Positions 1 to 12,693 are shown, numbered from the stretch's first letter. The stretch: DNA of 64,000 nucleotides from Amphimedon queenslandica (GCF_000090795.2 NW_003546362.1:105637-169636); one strand, 5' to 3'. Numbers and translations are program-made. Notes: generated by a model not told the origin, from the letters alone.

Positions 1-952
1 GAATGGAGTACTTGTCAAGAAAGAAGTTTGTTCACAGAGATCTTGCAGCAAGAAATATATTAGTATCAGATGAAGGAACAGGAATATGCAAGGTAAGAGA
101 TTAGTACTAACAATTGGACTTTATATAGTATGGTCTCAGATTGCGGACTTTGGTATGTCAAGGGATCTAAAAGATGAATCTTATTATATTTCACAATCAA
201 AAAAGATTCCAATAAAATGGACAGCACCAGAAGTAGTTACAAACTATATAATTAGAATATTAAATTGTGTATGTATAGGCATTACATTATAAGAAATATT
301 CCAGTGCTAGTGATGTGTGGAGCTATGGAACTGTAATGTATGAGATTTGGTCAATAGGACATAAACCATTTGAAAGCTCTACTAATCAAGAAGTATTTAT
401 ATACAATTTAAATAATAGTAATAATTATTATTATTGTTAATTTATTGAATTTTAGTGCATTAGACTGGTTGATTCAGGCTATAGATTACCACCTCCTCCA
501 GGATGTCCTAAACCAATGTATAAACTAATGATGCAATGCTGGTATGTATTTATTATTATAATGGGAAATGTATAATATTGTAACACAGACACAAACATGA
601 CCTTTTGTGTCAAATTACTAATATCCATAATGACATTATATACCAATGTACTACACAGTGCAGTGAGTGTACATCTAATAATGTGAATTGAGTGGATTAT
701 GCACAACCACAACATGCTTTCATGCACACCCACACATAAATAGTATTATGTAATAATGATGTTATCATTGTATTGTGTAGGAATCCTGATACTCATAATC
801 GTCCAAGTTTCTCAGATATATCATCAAGTCTATCCTCACCTGATAAACAATTACTAATGATTAATAAAGAGGATCCTGTTACTGTACTGGGCGGAGCTTT
901 AGAAGCAAGCCACTCCCTCTACACCGACTTACAGTACATGTACAAGAACTGA
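1..952 (+). CDS. Receptor-type tyrosine kinase, 3' exons of catalytic domain
   Basis: Five exons (about 3-92, 140-232, 279-392, 456-541, 781-952) join in frame into the C-terminal part of a protein tyrosine kinase; the gene starts outside the window. Visible motifs in order are the catalytic loop HRDLAARN (exon 1), DFG in IADFGMSRDL (exon 2), the tyrosine-kinase P+1 loop KWTAPE, SDVWSYG (exon 3), GYRLPPPPGCP and MMQCW (exon 4-5). The HRDLAARN and WTAPE forms identify a tyrosine rather than serine/threonine kinase. The tail is short and ends with two tyrosines (YTDLQYMYKN) that could be phosphorylation sites. Introns are 45-60 bp except the last (239 bp). The ectodomain is not visible, so receptor status is inferred from the kinase type and from the receptor gene 357 bp downstream. 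Confidence 0.88.
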
Positions 953-1308
953 TTGATTGTGTAGCCAGTTTATATACCTGTACATTGTGTTAAATAGTTT
1001 GATTTCTGTACATTGTAATACCGGTAATATTGTATTTTGCTGCAGAAGTAACAATTAATTTTTAATAATTCATCTGATTGTGCATAATGGATAAACAAGG
1101 CATCAGTTCAATAGTTAATGTAAAAAAAATTCTTTTTCATGTGTGTATTATAACTAAGATTGGTTTACTGGTGAATATTGATACTCTATTCATGCAATAG
1201 CAGCTCTGAAGAGTTACTGGTATATTTTTAAGGTGTGGCAGTTATGCATGATGCTATCTATAGGAAATGGTAAAATCAACATTGCATACAGGTTGTGTAA
1301 CAGTCAAG
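953..1308. other. Short intergenic spacer
   Basis: AT-rich spacer between the kinase stop codon and the next start codon. It must hold the 3' UTR of one gene and the promoter of the next. I see no clear element in it. Confidence 0.5.
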
Positions 1309-3585
1309 ATGAGTCCTTCTTCTCTCTCTCTCCTTTCTTTATTGTTGTTATTGTTAAATGGTACAGTACAGTCTAATGATTGTAGTACTGAAGGATTTAT
1401 GGAACTAAGTTTACTGGAGGATAAAACTGGCAGTACTAACAACAATGGACCAAGTACTGCAGGACTAGCAGAATCAGTAGAAACAAGATGGATCATAACT
1501 GAAGAAGATAAAAAGTTCATTGGGGGTTGTGATTTTGAACTGACTGAAGTATTAGTTGGAGTTGACATTAGAACTGAAACTGATAATAGGAACCAATATC
1601 CTAGAATAGAGATATGGAGAGAAAGAGGAAATTTTTACAGAGACCCAGTGTCTGTTGAACTTAGATTATCTCCACAAAATTTCACTGCCAATGGACTGTA
1701 TCGTTATACATTACCTTTTCCTTTGAAGATTGAGGCGGGATATGATGATTATAGACTAGGAGTATATCAACCTCCTGATGATAGAAGTGTTGTGAGATTT
1801 TATAAAGTAACTGGTACTGGTCAAATTGGAAGAGCAGAAGATTATACCAATAATGATCGCAAAGTTAGAAAAAAGGAAATAACATTACAAAACTCAAGTA
1901 TCCTAATACATCCAATTACAAGTATGTCATTAATGAAATGTATTTATTATTTTAATGTATTTTAGGTAACAATTGTAACTATCCTCCAATTAATGAAAGC
2001 TCATTTAATACAAACAGTCTATCAGTGACTAATGTAATACCAGTCAATGATACAAGAGCTTTTCCTGATATACAGTTCACATGTAATGGTATTATTACTA
2101 ACTGGATAATTGGTATTACACAGAATCAGACTAAAAGCAAACATTATCCTAACATTTATTTAAAACATTCTTCTGAACTGATTCATGTACTAACTGTTGA
2201 TGCTTCTGCTGCTACATCAAGTAATGGTAATGTACATAACTTTACTAGTGATATTGAAGTACAGTATGGAGATATATTAGTAATCAATGTAACCACTAAT
2301 AGTAATCCAATGTATTATCAACAATACAATGGACCATTGAATTATCAGCTTGATAGCAGCAATGGATTAATACCCTTGGAACATAATGACTATCCACTGA
2401 TGTCAGTTGTAGTAGGTAAGATATGTATTGTAATTCAATAGGAACTATCACTGTTGCTTTGTTGTTCCTTATAGAGCCAAGTCCATCAATACTAGAAATG
2501 TCCTCCACTCTTACTTCTACATATACTCAATCACTAACAACAAACTCACACATTCAAGCCTTGATGACCAGTTTCCTCACACTATTGACATCAATTTCAA
2601 TAAACAATACACTTCACATCACAAACACACACTCTCAATCATCAAACACTCTGCCTTCGACCCTTCCTGTTACTAGTCCTACACCATCAATCAGTGATGG
2701 TACAGTCAGTCCTCCTCCTCCCATAGTATCAACCATCAGTAGTACATCAATTACTGATAGTTCAACCAGTAATCCATCAGTTACACTATCCACTGAAGGT
2801 ACACTTCAAAGCACAGGGAGTAATACACTATCAGCAGTACTTAGTACAGTATTTATATTACTGGTAGTTACTATACTAGTAATATTAATAGTGGGCGCAT
2901 TAGTGTATAGGAGAAGATTGTATAAAACATCAAATGAAAATGAGACTTTCAGTTCTGATGAAAAAAAAGCTGATATACATCAACAATCAGATGGTAATTA
3001 AAAGTGAAATTATTAGTATCAATACAATTTACTGGTTAATAGCACTAAGAATGAATGAAGGACAGAATCCTGCCTATGGAGTTACTGGTGAAAGTAAGAC
3101 CAATATTATATAAGTACAATAATGATACTAACATAATGACACAGACTGTAATACTTATGTATCTGCTAATCCTGCTTATAGTATAATTACTGAAAGTAAG
3201 ATGAACCATTATTATCAATCAATGCAACTATTAATAGAATCTGGTATCTCTGCTAATCCTGCCTATGGTATTCACAACAGAGAAGGAATAGAAAGTATGC
3301 ATGTATATAGTGTGTATGAATCAATAGCAGAGTATTGTTAATGTGTGGTGAATATTGAATTATTACAGGTATTGATGAACAAGAATTAGTATATGATGAA
3401 CCAAGAACAATGATGTGCATTAAATCAGAGGTAAGGTACTATGTCACTGTGATATTTATTCATAGTATAAGACCATTGTATGACTCACAGGTCAAAAGAA
3501 AATTGTGTAATTATATACTGAGTGTGACTATTACAATTACATATTATTTCAATTGGTATAGGATGTGCATGGCAATAAAGAATGA
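1309..3585 (+). CDS. Kinase-less single-pass receptor with NPAY-repeat cytoplasmic tail
   Basis: Proposed exons are 1309-1921, 1966-2415, 2475-2993, 3043-3093, 3145-3195, 3238-3294, 3369-3430 and 3562-3585, giving about 608 aa. All internal junctions up to 3294 are phase 1, so every exon is symmetric. The start at 1309 is preferred over an in-frame ATG at 1267 because it begins a clean signal peptide (MSPSSLSLLSLLLLLLNG). The ectodomain has N-glycosylation sites and a Ser/Thr-rich stalk (about residues 360-490), followed by a transmembrane segment (AVLSTVFILLVVTILVILIV) and a basic stop-transfer YRRRLYK. The tail has three NPAY motifs and an ELVYDEP motif. No kinase follows. I do not recognise the ectodomain family; the position beside an RTK suggests it is an RTK-related decoy or adaptor-binding receptor. 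The last exon and stop are uncertain: translation could instead stop at 2999 if the mini-exons are skipped. Confidence 0.6.
3043..3294 (+). repeat. Three duplicated phase-1 mini-exons each encoding an NPAY motif
   Basis: Exons 3043-3093, 3145-3195 and 3238-3294 (51, 51, 57 nt) are flanked by AG/GT signals, all phase 1-1. They encode GQNPAYGVTGE, SANPAYSIITE and SANPAYGIHNRE. NPxY is the known docking motif for PTB domains and endocytic adaptors. The shared phase, length and motif indicate exon duplication. Confidence 0.65.
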
Positions 3586-3784
3586 AGGTGATAAACAAGA
3601 GGAAGAAGATGAACTGTGCAGAAACAATAATAATAATGACATGATGTCAGTATAGTAATAATTAGTGTACTTTTTAATAATATAGTTAGATCTAATAGTA
3701 GCAAGACCATAAAAATTAAAAAAAAAAAACAAGATGGAGTAGGATTCTAGAGCAAATTCGTAAAAAAAGTAATAGAAACAAGGA

Positions 3785-3979
3785 CAAGTAGGATTTCAAA
3801 CGACCAATGAAAATACGAAATGAAAATCCTACTCTCGTGACGCAAATTCTACTCTACATTGCAAGGTAATCCGTAATTTCTTACATAATAATATTAAAAG
3901 TACAATGTAGAGTAGAATTTGCATCACAAGAGTAGGATTTTCATTTCGTATTTTCGATGGTCGTTTGAAATCCTACTTG
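3785..3979. repeat. 77-bp inverted repeat (foldback/MITE-like)
   Basis: Left arm 3785-3861 and right arm 3903-3979 are near-perfect reverse complements with a 41-bp loop; arms begin CAAGTAGGATTTCAAACG and end in its complement. The structure is typical of a small non-autonomous hairpin element. No coding capacity. Confidence 0.85.
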
Positions 3980-5589
3980 CAAATTGAATTGAAGGGATAG
4001 GAAACTCCGCCTCCCGGGAAATCAAGTTACTTTCCCTAGTTAAATCTACCTAGTTCCATGCTTTTACCAGTCTATGCTTTCACTGGATCTATGTAGTGAT
4101 TGGAGTCTGAAAATCATGCTACTACTGAAAAGTGAGTCCGCTTCCTAAACTCTAGTCTGGGGAATGATCATGGGTAGCAAGACTGAGCGGCGCCGCTAGT
4201 CCTCGTTTTATAGAGCTAGTCTATATAATAATGATATTAGAAACGCATACCTAAATCGGTTGCTTAATTTTTGGGAATGGGTCAAGTTTGGTGATTGCTT
4301 CATGTAATGAAAAAGAAGTTTATATACATCATCCAAAAACCACACCCTCTTGTTGATTAGGATTCCCTCTTGTTAAGGGTTTTGGTTTGAGTTGATTTGT
4401 GGATGGGAGGCATTTATAGTATAATTACAATGTGCTTAATTTTGAAAAATATTAGGCTTGGTTATTGGAGCAAAATACGTCTACATGTACACGTACTTAA
4501 TCAGAATCAGTGTATCTAATATATTGCCTATCTCTCTTTTATTTGTAACAATTTAGATGTTACGTTTGAGATGTTGTTAACATTGTCTCTTCTCTGTTAG
4601 TGTATGATGGATTGCTGTATTGTACTATACACTGGAAGACTGGGAGTATGATTCATAATTGAAGTTGTGTGAAGTAAGCAAAGGATTGATTTACTCTCAT
4701 GTACTGTGGCTTTAGTATTGTCAAGCATTTTAATTAATTGGTATTTTTTGTAGTCTGATAGTGCCATGCCAGAGATGGGTTAATATTTCATAATAATAGT
4801 ACTGTAATAGGAAAATATATTTTATGATAGTGCAAGTGCCAACATGAGCATAGAAATCATCAACAAAGGAATTATGTATTTCAATTAATTTATCTCATTT
4901 TTTGGCATGGTCTATAATATTAATTTTGAGCCTATTCTAATCAAATTTTAATTTTTATGATTTTAAAGGTTGCTTTAAAATTAAATCAACGACCATGAAA
5001 GAGTTTTATTGCATTTTATGATGCACGTACATGTACATTTATGTTACATGTATGTTAGTTACAAGTTTCAGATGATTCCAGTCGAAATTTGATTTTTAGC
5101 ATTATTTTTTTAAATCTTCAAAATTTGGCTAACTATCCTGCTTACATGTAGTAACACTGCTGCATTACTATTAGTACAGGAATTATATCAATACTAGCCA
5201 GGACAGATTTTATTTCTTTTAATTATGCTATCTGTTGTGTAGAAAGTATGAGCTATTTTTAGTCAATTTTGAGTATTTAGCGACTGGGGCAAATTCAAAT
5301 TCAAACAGTTTTGATTCTGAAATGTCCATGTAGCCTATAAAGAACTAAGAAATTTGAAATACCTACAAGTACATGTATTATGTCATGTATCTTTGATTAT
5401 TCTTTATGTCATGTAGTCTTATTACAATTAATTCCAATGAATCAATGTGCATAATAGCACAAAGTATGTACATTAATGTACATGTACATGCACTCACACT
5501 GTACGTCAATAGACACTGTATATCAATATATGTATATACTGTACTGTATAGTTTCCATAAACCATGCTACATATAAGTGAGCTAAATAC
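3980..5589. other. Gene-free AT-rich stretch
   Basis: No supported gene on either strand. It contains many short palindromic ACATGTACATGT-type strings, common throughout the window. Sequence resembling the tandem repeat family at 5590 begins to appear near its end. Confidence 0.5.
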
Positions 5590-6221
5590 GTGTAGCATTA
5601 AAAATTCATTAAAAATACCAAATTTGATGGAAATCGGTTCAAACTTTCTACACAACATAAATACATGTATATGCTTGAGAAAAAATTATAGAAATGGAGA
5701 ATTCTCTACTTTTCATTTTTGACGGAATTTGACCAAAATCCCTGTACTATGGTACAGGGTCTTTGGCCTGATTTTTTAACAACTTTAAATATTCATGAAA
5801 AATCTAAATTTGATGGGATTCGGTTCAAACTTTCTGCGCAACATAAGTACATGTATATGCATCAGAAAAAATTATAAAAATGGAGAGTTCACTACTTGTC
5901 ATTTTTGACAAAATTTGGCAAAAATCCCTGTATTATAGTACAGGGTCTTTGGCCTGATTTTTAAACTCATTTAAATATTCATGAAAAATCCAAATTTGAT
6001 GAGAATTAGTTCAAACTTTCTGCGCAACATGAGTACATGTATATACTTCAGAAAAAATTATAAAACTGGAGAATTCATTACTTTTCATTTTTGACGAAAT
6101 TTGGCAAAAATCCCTGTACTAGAGTACAAGGTGTTTGGCCTGATTTTTGAGTAAATTAATAATTTACTGACCAGAAGCTACTGTACATGAGCACTATGCC
6201 ATAATCCTATGGGAAACCCTG
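5590..6221. repeat. Three tandem units (about 185 bp) of a dispersed repeat family
   Basis: Units recognisable by AAATTTGATGG, then GGTTCAAACTTTCTRCRCAACATAA, then CATTTTTGACGAAATTTGGCAAAA and CCCTGTACTATRGTACAGGG start near 5620, 5805 and 5990. The right edge carries GGGAAACCCTG (6211-6221), which is the inverse of the CAGGGTTTCCC start seen in other copies at 32760 and 45035. Related arrays are at 22190, 26050, 36168 and 45035. Confidence 0.7.
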
Positions 6222-6618
6222 TGTATGACTCTGACGCTGATGCTACATGTACTACATGTACATGTATATTTCTATCAAATCAAGTATTAACTGAGAATGA
6301 TGATACAACATTATATCATTAACCATCTTTCGGGACTGAATCCCTAACTGATGATTTGTATTAACTGACTCAGTTTATTATACAATAATTTGAAAGCCAT
6401 GTATGTGCATGTATTTTTGTGTCCTGCTACTTATTTTTTATTAAATCAACATGAAGTCATAATTATTTTGTGTTTTGCTTTAGTTTCAAATTTTATTTTT
6501 AGTTACTACTTATGATATTCTATCATGTTCTGTAGTTAGTTTTGCTACTTAATATTGTGCAGTAAATTAAACTTGTAAATTAGTTATTCTTTTATAGGAA
6601 CTGAATTCTATTTTGCAG

Positions 6619-7028
6619 TGGCATACTAACAAACCCAAGCTGTATCATCATCAGTTACTGTAAGTGTTCATTCATAAGATCTATTTTAGTTATTGATTTA
6701 TTCCTGTCGTTTCAGGTGGTTTCTCTATAGGTTAATTTGTAGCTGCTCATACACTACCATCAATTTATCTGTTCCTATTTGTACATGCAACAAGTTACTT
6801 GCTGGTATAGGATATGCTGTAGACACACAACCGTCCAACATGTTAATTATTGACAAGTGCATGGAATGAGGAATAGAATCACTGGTAATGTTCCTCCTTT
6901 AAATTAATTTTTGAACTAAGTGTTTCATTTATTTGTATTATCTTTTGTTGACTGTAGAGTTTACAAAGCTATAGCCAGGGTCAGTACAAGTAGTAAATTA
7001 TTCATCCAATGAATCAATGCTTGGAAAA
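6619..7028 (+). other. Putative 5' untranslated exons of the first 2A-Death-ankyrin gene
   Basis: Three exon-like blocks, 6619-6659, 6716-6884 and 6958-7028, each have an AG before and GTAAGT, GTAATG or GTGAGT after. The same blocks with the same splice signals recur in unit 2 at 15183-15605. They contain no long open frame, so they are best read as spliced 5' UTR exons; they could also be exons of an unrelated noncoding transcript. About 640 bp of intron-like sequence separates them from the coding start. Confidence 0.4.
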
Positions 7029-7667
7029 GTGAGTATGTGTCACTGTATTGGTGATTTCTATTTCTTTATATTAGCCTGCTAACTGATTCACTCACTCACT
7101 TAGCTAATTCTTCATGTTTCTCTTTTCTCTAATTCATTTTTTTATTTTATGCTTTTTTGTTATTATCCTCACTTTGTCCGTCATCATTGTGAATTTAACA
7201 TACATGTACTGCATGCATTCTCAAATATAAGCATAGCTGTCTTGGTTTAAGTTAGCGGAAATAGAAGCCTATAACTTAAATTATTGAAGATCAAAGCTTG
7301 TTGCATGAATAAGAAATGTTAACCCTTGTTTCTATTGTGGAATATATCATATTTCTGAAACATAAGGTGCATAATTTATTATCAATTACTGATCGATCTA
7401 TCATTTATCTCTTTTTTATCCCCTAGCTCTTTCTCTTCCCGGATTTCATTGCTGCAAAACACATTAGGGTGTATTTGTTTGTCTAAAGTCATTGTAACCT
7501 ATCTTTCCAACGAGCTATAGTGTTCTAAATTTATCCTTTTGAACAATAATATTTTAGAGATTTTTATGATAATATAAATAGATAATCGAGTCCTCCTCTT
7601 TAAATAGGGGAGGGGCTAGGGCACATTTCCAGTTTTCGAGTTTCGCCTCTTTTCAACGCTTTTCAAC

Positions 7668-10600
7668 ATGATTGATTTGTGTCAATGGAGAGCTAGAATA
7701 GGGTATTGGAACTGTTGCAATTGTTCGCAATCCCGGGATTGTGTTGGTAGCAGCACAAGTAGAGCTGGACTTAGTAATGCTACTTCATCTACGCAAGGAA
7801 AACCTCCTAAACTAATTTTGTCTATTTTTTGTCTTGCTATCCTCCTCTTCATATCAGGAGATGTGGAGCTTAATCCTGGACCCACTCTTACAGGTAAAGT
7901 GATTTTTATTATTAATAGTGCTCATACATCATTATAGATAAACCAACAAAAGATGAGCTGGTTGAGTTATTGAGTAGCTCAAAGTTTGCTACTGGTACTT
8001 GGGAACAGTTTGCCTGCTACCTTCTTAACGTGTCACATGATGTCATTACTGGAATCAGAGAAAAAGAAAAAGTAGAGGGCACCGTGTGGAGTGCTGTAGC
8101 TCAATGTTGTCTTGGTAATCCTGATATAACTTGGAGAAAGGTCATTGATGCTTTGCTGGATGCTGATGAAGCGACTGTCGCTCGTAATATCTTAGATGAT
8201 CATTCAGGTAATATTTAATTTAAAATAGGATGATTTTAGTGCAACATTTTTTGATTGTAGATAAGAGTTCTAGTAAAAATGTCTATGGAAAAGTAAAGCA
8301 GGTACTAAGAAGTCATTACTCAAAATTAATGGAAAGCACTAAAAATTGCCTTTTAGAAGTAGCCAGTCAGTTGTACAGTAAAAATTTGATTACTAAACAA
8401 GTTATACACTCACCAACTTTTGGAAAAATTGAGATAGATTTTTCGGCAATGGTTTCTGTATACCAAGGGGATGCAAAAAAGATGATGGAGGTGTGTTCCC
8501 TTTTTATAGAGTGTCTATCAACTGCAGGAGGTCCAGCTCAAGAAGAGGCAATGGCACTAGCTAGAGACTGGGAGAATGAAGTGTTCAAAGATCAAGTATC
8601 GCTCTCTCTTACTAAGGTAGTCACAAAATTTTTTCCAAAAGAAGTACAACTTAGCTCTAATGATAATTTAGCAATTGAACTTCGAAACTTACACAAGAAA
8701 TATGCAAAGTTAATTACTGATATTATTACATATTATGCATCCAGTGGAAAACATGATGCAATCGTTATTGCTCGGTGGGTTCAATCTGCTTTTGATGAAA
8801 CTGGTTTAGCACGTGAACATGTAACTGTTGATGAAATATTTGAGCGAATGCAGCCTCATCACAGTTTTATTGACATTGATGCAATAAATGATCTCATAGA
8901 AGATTATCCGATTGATGATACTGCTTTACAGGCTAGGTTTGATAAATATAGCGATGACGTTAATAAATTTATTGATTCTGTAAAACTTAATGACATGGTT
9001 ACAACTATTAAAGCAGCAATCATTGGAGAAAGTACCAAAGTTGATCCTAAAATCATTCTTAAACTGTCTGGAAAATGGAATGATAAAACCATTGGACACC
9101 TTCACAAGCTAATGAAATATTTATTTGATGAGGAAGCAAAATATGTTACCATAAAGAAGTTTTTACAAGGATCGATTTGTATTCGATTTTTAGTTTCTTC
9201 AAACAGATTAGTTCAATCTCTCAATGCAAAATTGAAAGCTAAATTTCATTTCTTGCATCTTCTTGGTATATTTCAACTGATCATTGGCAATCAAACTATC
9301 ATTGACAAAGAGGAAGATATTAACTTTACTTTTGAAGAATCACTTCTACAGTCCATTGCAAGTATCGAAAGTCATCCAGAATATTACAGATTATTGTTAC
9401 TTTTGATAGAACTAAAAATAAATCTGAATTATCAGAGCTTTAGTGGCGAAACTGCACTAATGTCAGCAAGTGTAGGAGGACACATTGAAATTTTTAAATT
9501 GCTACTACAAAATGGTGCCAATCCATTTGTGAAATTGCAAATTGAAGGGTTTATTGGATTGAATAGTTTAGCATGTACTGCTCTCTGTCAGCATATATAC
9601 AAATCAATTGGAGGAGAAAAAATAATACCACAAGATGACACTTCAGTTGAGGACATGCTGGAAATGGCCATTAAAGAAAGAGGAGTGAGTAGTCATTTTT
9701 ATGATTCATTTACACACTTCGTTGATAATTATGTTAAAAAAAGATTTCGGTCCCTGCAATTTTTTTTCCATGCATTAAGTACTAATTTTATTGATGCTGC
9801 AATGAATAATTTGACCAGCAGAGCCATGGTATTAGAAGCAAAGCAAAAGTTTCAACCATATATAAGAAGAGATGCTGTATGTGAAAATGCTCATCAACTT
9901 GTGCAGTTACTGCAACCTCATTGCTCAAGTTTCCACATAAACCTTCTTACTGTAGCATGCACTCTCCTACCTGTTCCTATCAAGGAACAGGTAGAAGATT
10001 ATAGTGCTAAATTGAAGATATTTAAAGATACCACTAGCCTCTTGGAGCTTGCAATGATGACTAAAGAATTGCATTATCCTTATGGTATGCACTATTCAAC
10101 ATTAATTTTAAGACTCAACAAGTCATGGGGCTCCAGGACAATCACAGATTTAAACCAAATGGAAAATTTTTGCTTTTTTACTAGTTCATCCTTTATAACT
10201 CTTCTGAAGATTAATTGTGATTTCTCTAGCCTAATGTGTACATATACAATACCTCAATTACAAATAGAAACATTAACTGAAGCAGTTAATGAATCGAGAG
10301 CTTTTTTATGTGAAATTGGTGTGTTTGAGGTTATTCTTAATGATATTGCTCTCATGAGGGACGATAAAAATAAGTCATTTACATTTGAAGCTGCACTGCA
10401 AGAAGCACATCAAAGTAGCAACGAAAATGTACTGCATTTCTTACTTGGACTTAACAATAGTTTGCTTTTTGAAAATATTAGCTATTGCCTCATGATTGCT
10501 AGTAGAATGGGAGATTTCTTGAATGTTCAATACTTACTGAGTAAAGAGCCAAATATTAATATTCAAAATAACAATGGATGGACTGCTTTGATGGTTGCTA

Positions 10601-12693
10601 GTGACAATGGGCATCACCAGATTGTTCAACTATTACTGAATAAAGATCCAAATATTAACATTCAAAACAATCAAGGAATGACTGCTTTGATGGTTGCTAG
10701 TGGCAAGGGTCATTATCAGGTTGTTGAATCCTTACTGAGTAAAGATCCAGATATTGACATTCAAAATTGTGTTGGATTGACTGCTTTGATGTTTGTTAGC
10801 ATTTATGGACATAACCAGATTGCCAAACTATTACTTAGTAAAGATCCAAGGGGTATTAACATTCAAAGTACTGATGGATCAACTGCTTTGATGTTTGGTA
10901 GTATTGCTGGACATCTCGAGATTGTTAAATGTTTACTGAGTAGAAACCCAGATATTAACATCAAAAATAATAATAAATGGACCGCTTTGATGCATGCTAG
11001 TAACAATGGAAATTACCAGGTTGTTGAACTATTACTGAATAAAGATCCAGATATTAATGCTCAATGCGATAAAGGAATGACTGCTTTAATGTTTGCCAGT
11101 GGCCATGGCCATCATCAGATTGTTAAACTCTTACTAAATAAAAATTCAGATATTGGCATTCAAAATATTGTTGGATTGACTTCTTTGATGTTTGCTAGTG
11201 CCAGTGGGCATCACGATGTCGTTAAATTGATACTGAGTAAAGATCCAGATATTGACATTCAAAATGATGATGGATGGACTGTTTTGATGTATGCTAGTAA
11301 TCGTGGACATCACCTGGTTGTTGAACTGTTACTGAATGAAGATCCAGATATTAACATTCAAACTAGCGATGGATTGACTGCTTTAATGTTTGCTAGTGGC
11401 AAGGGTCATCTTCAGGTTGTTAAATTCTTACTCAGTAAAGATCCAGATATTAACATTCAAAGTAATGCTGGGTTGACTGCTTTGATGTTTGCTAGTGCCA
11501 GTGGATATCACCAGGTTGTTGAACTGTTACTAAATAAAGAAACAGATATTAATATTCAAAGTAATGATGGATGGACCGCTTTGATGTATGCTAGTCACCA
11601 TGGGTATCACCAGGTTGTTGAACTTTTACTTGATAAAGATCCAGTTATTGATGCTCAAAATAACTCTGGATGGACTGCTTTGATGAGTGCTAGCAACAAT
11701 GGACATCAACAGGTTGTTGAACTCTTACTGAGTAAAAATCCGGATATTAACCTTCATAATAATATTAGGTGGACTGCTTTGATGCTAAGCAGTATCGGTG
11801 GATGTCACGAGGTTGTTGAGCTTTTATTGGGAAAAGATGCAGATATTAACATTCAAAATAATGAAGGGCACAGTGCCTTTACCTTTATTCTAGCTTGCTC
11901 TACTTTTAGTTTTGAGGTTCTTGGTATTCCTCTTAAATTATCTACCCGGTGTATGAACCAGTTACGATCTGGGAATTACTGTAGAATATTAAAACTTATG
12001 CTTAACTCTCATCCTAATCACATTCATACTATGAATGACAGATATTATCATTCATTAGCAGTGGCAGCATTATTTAATAACTTTGATGCAATTGTGATCT
12101 TAATGGAGAAATGTGAAATCACACCTGAAAACATTGTTAGTGCTTTTAATCTTGCATGTTACGTATGTCATTCTTCAATGATGATTCACCTGTCTGAAAA
12201 AATAAGTCTTTCAACTAATGAGAGAAAGTTATTAGTAGCAGCTGCTGAAGGGGATTTACAAATGTTAAATAGTATAATTCATGGCCTGGGTATGAGTCCA
12301 GATACTCCACTGGTAGCTGGTATAACTCCATTAATGATAGCAGCTTCAAGTGGGCACATAAAAATAGTTGATGCATTACTAAAAGCTGGCGCTGATATTG
12401 GCAAAGCAAACAACGAAGGAGTTAATGCACTGAATATAGTGAATGATATCAAACTTTTTGATCGAGCTGATATTAAGCACCTACTAATTACTAACACACC
12501 AACTGGTCCGGATTCAATGTTAAACAGTACCAGTACAGTTACCATATCAGTGTCTAGTATTCTTGGTTCATTTTTCAAGAAATCTTGTGATCCTTACTAT
12601 ACAAAGCAAAAAGAAATGAAGACATTATCGGAAGTATCTGATGCTGCAGGTACAAATTTGGCTCAGTTGGTGCCTAAAACAATGATTGCTTAA
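7668..12693 (+). CDS. 2A-like signal sequence - Death domain - ankyrin repeat protein, copy 1
   Basis: Three exons: 7668-7893, 7938-8207 and 8261-12693, all phase 1 junctions, total about 1642 aa. Exon 1 encodes a Cys-rich start, a hydrophobic segment (LILSIFCLAILLFI, about residues 49-62) and the 2A-like motif DVELNPGP at residues 65-72. Exon 2 is a Death-fold domain of about 85 residues, with the typical W in GTWEQFACYLLNVS and a late helix DITWRKVIDALLDA. Exon 3 has a long helical region with no recognised NTPase motif (no Walker A seen), one ankyrin unit near 9440, then about 14 consecutive 33-residue ankyrin repeats (10540-11870), and one or two more near 12290-12430. Known 2A sequences make ribosomes release the chain between G and P and continue, so a short signal-like peptide and a cytosolic Death-ankyrin protein could both be made. 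The role in cell-death or immune signalling is inferred from domains. The last exon has a possible donor just before the stop (GCAG/GTACAA) conserved in copy 2. Confidence 0.85.
7860..7883 (+). other. 2A-like ribosome-skipping motif
   Basis: The codons read DVELNPGP, an exact match to the 2A consensus D(V/I)ExNPGP. It follows immediately on a hydrophobic signal-like stretch, as in 2A-bearing signal sequences reported for sea urchin NLR proteins. Predicted break is between G71 and P72. Confidence 0.85.
10540..11870 (+). repeat. Tandem 99-bp ankyrin-coding units, copy 1
   Basis: About 14 consecutive in-frame units with the pattern GWTALMxAS..GHxxVVxLLLsKDPDINIQ. One unit carries a single-residue insertion (KDPRGINIQ). 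The units are also recognisable at DNA level (for example the repeated ACTGCTTTGATG), which makes unequal exchange likely. Confidence 0.9.

Noticed and set aside
8261-10500. NACHT/NTPase domain expected for an NLR-type protein
   Set aside because: I saw no Walker A (GxxxxGK[ST]) or Walker B pattern in the region between Death domain and ankyrin array in either copy.
12279-12578. Antisense open frames over the ankyrin genes, the HSP70-like genes and the 1.3-kb receptor exon
   Set aside because: These mirror the coding strand composition and have no independent features.
12607-12693. Possible splice from the ankyrin gene end into downstream DMAP1 blocks (fusion transcript)
   Set aside because: A GTACAA donor-like site is conserved in both paralogues, but the DMAP1 blocks carry a stop and are missing after copy 2, so a fusion product is not supported.
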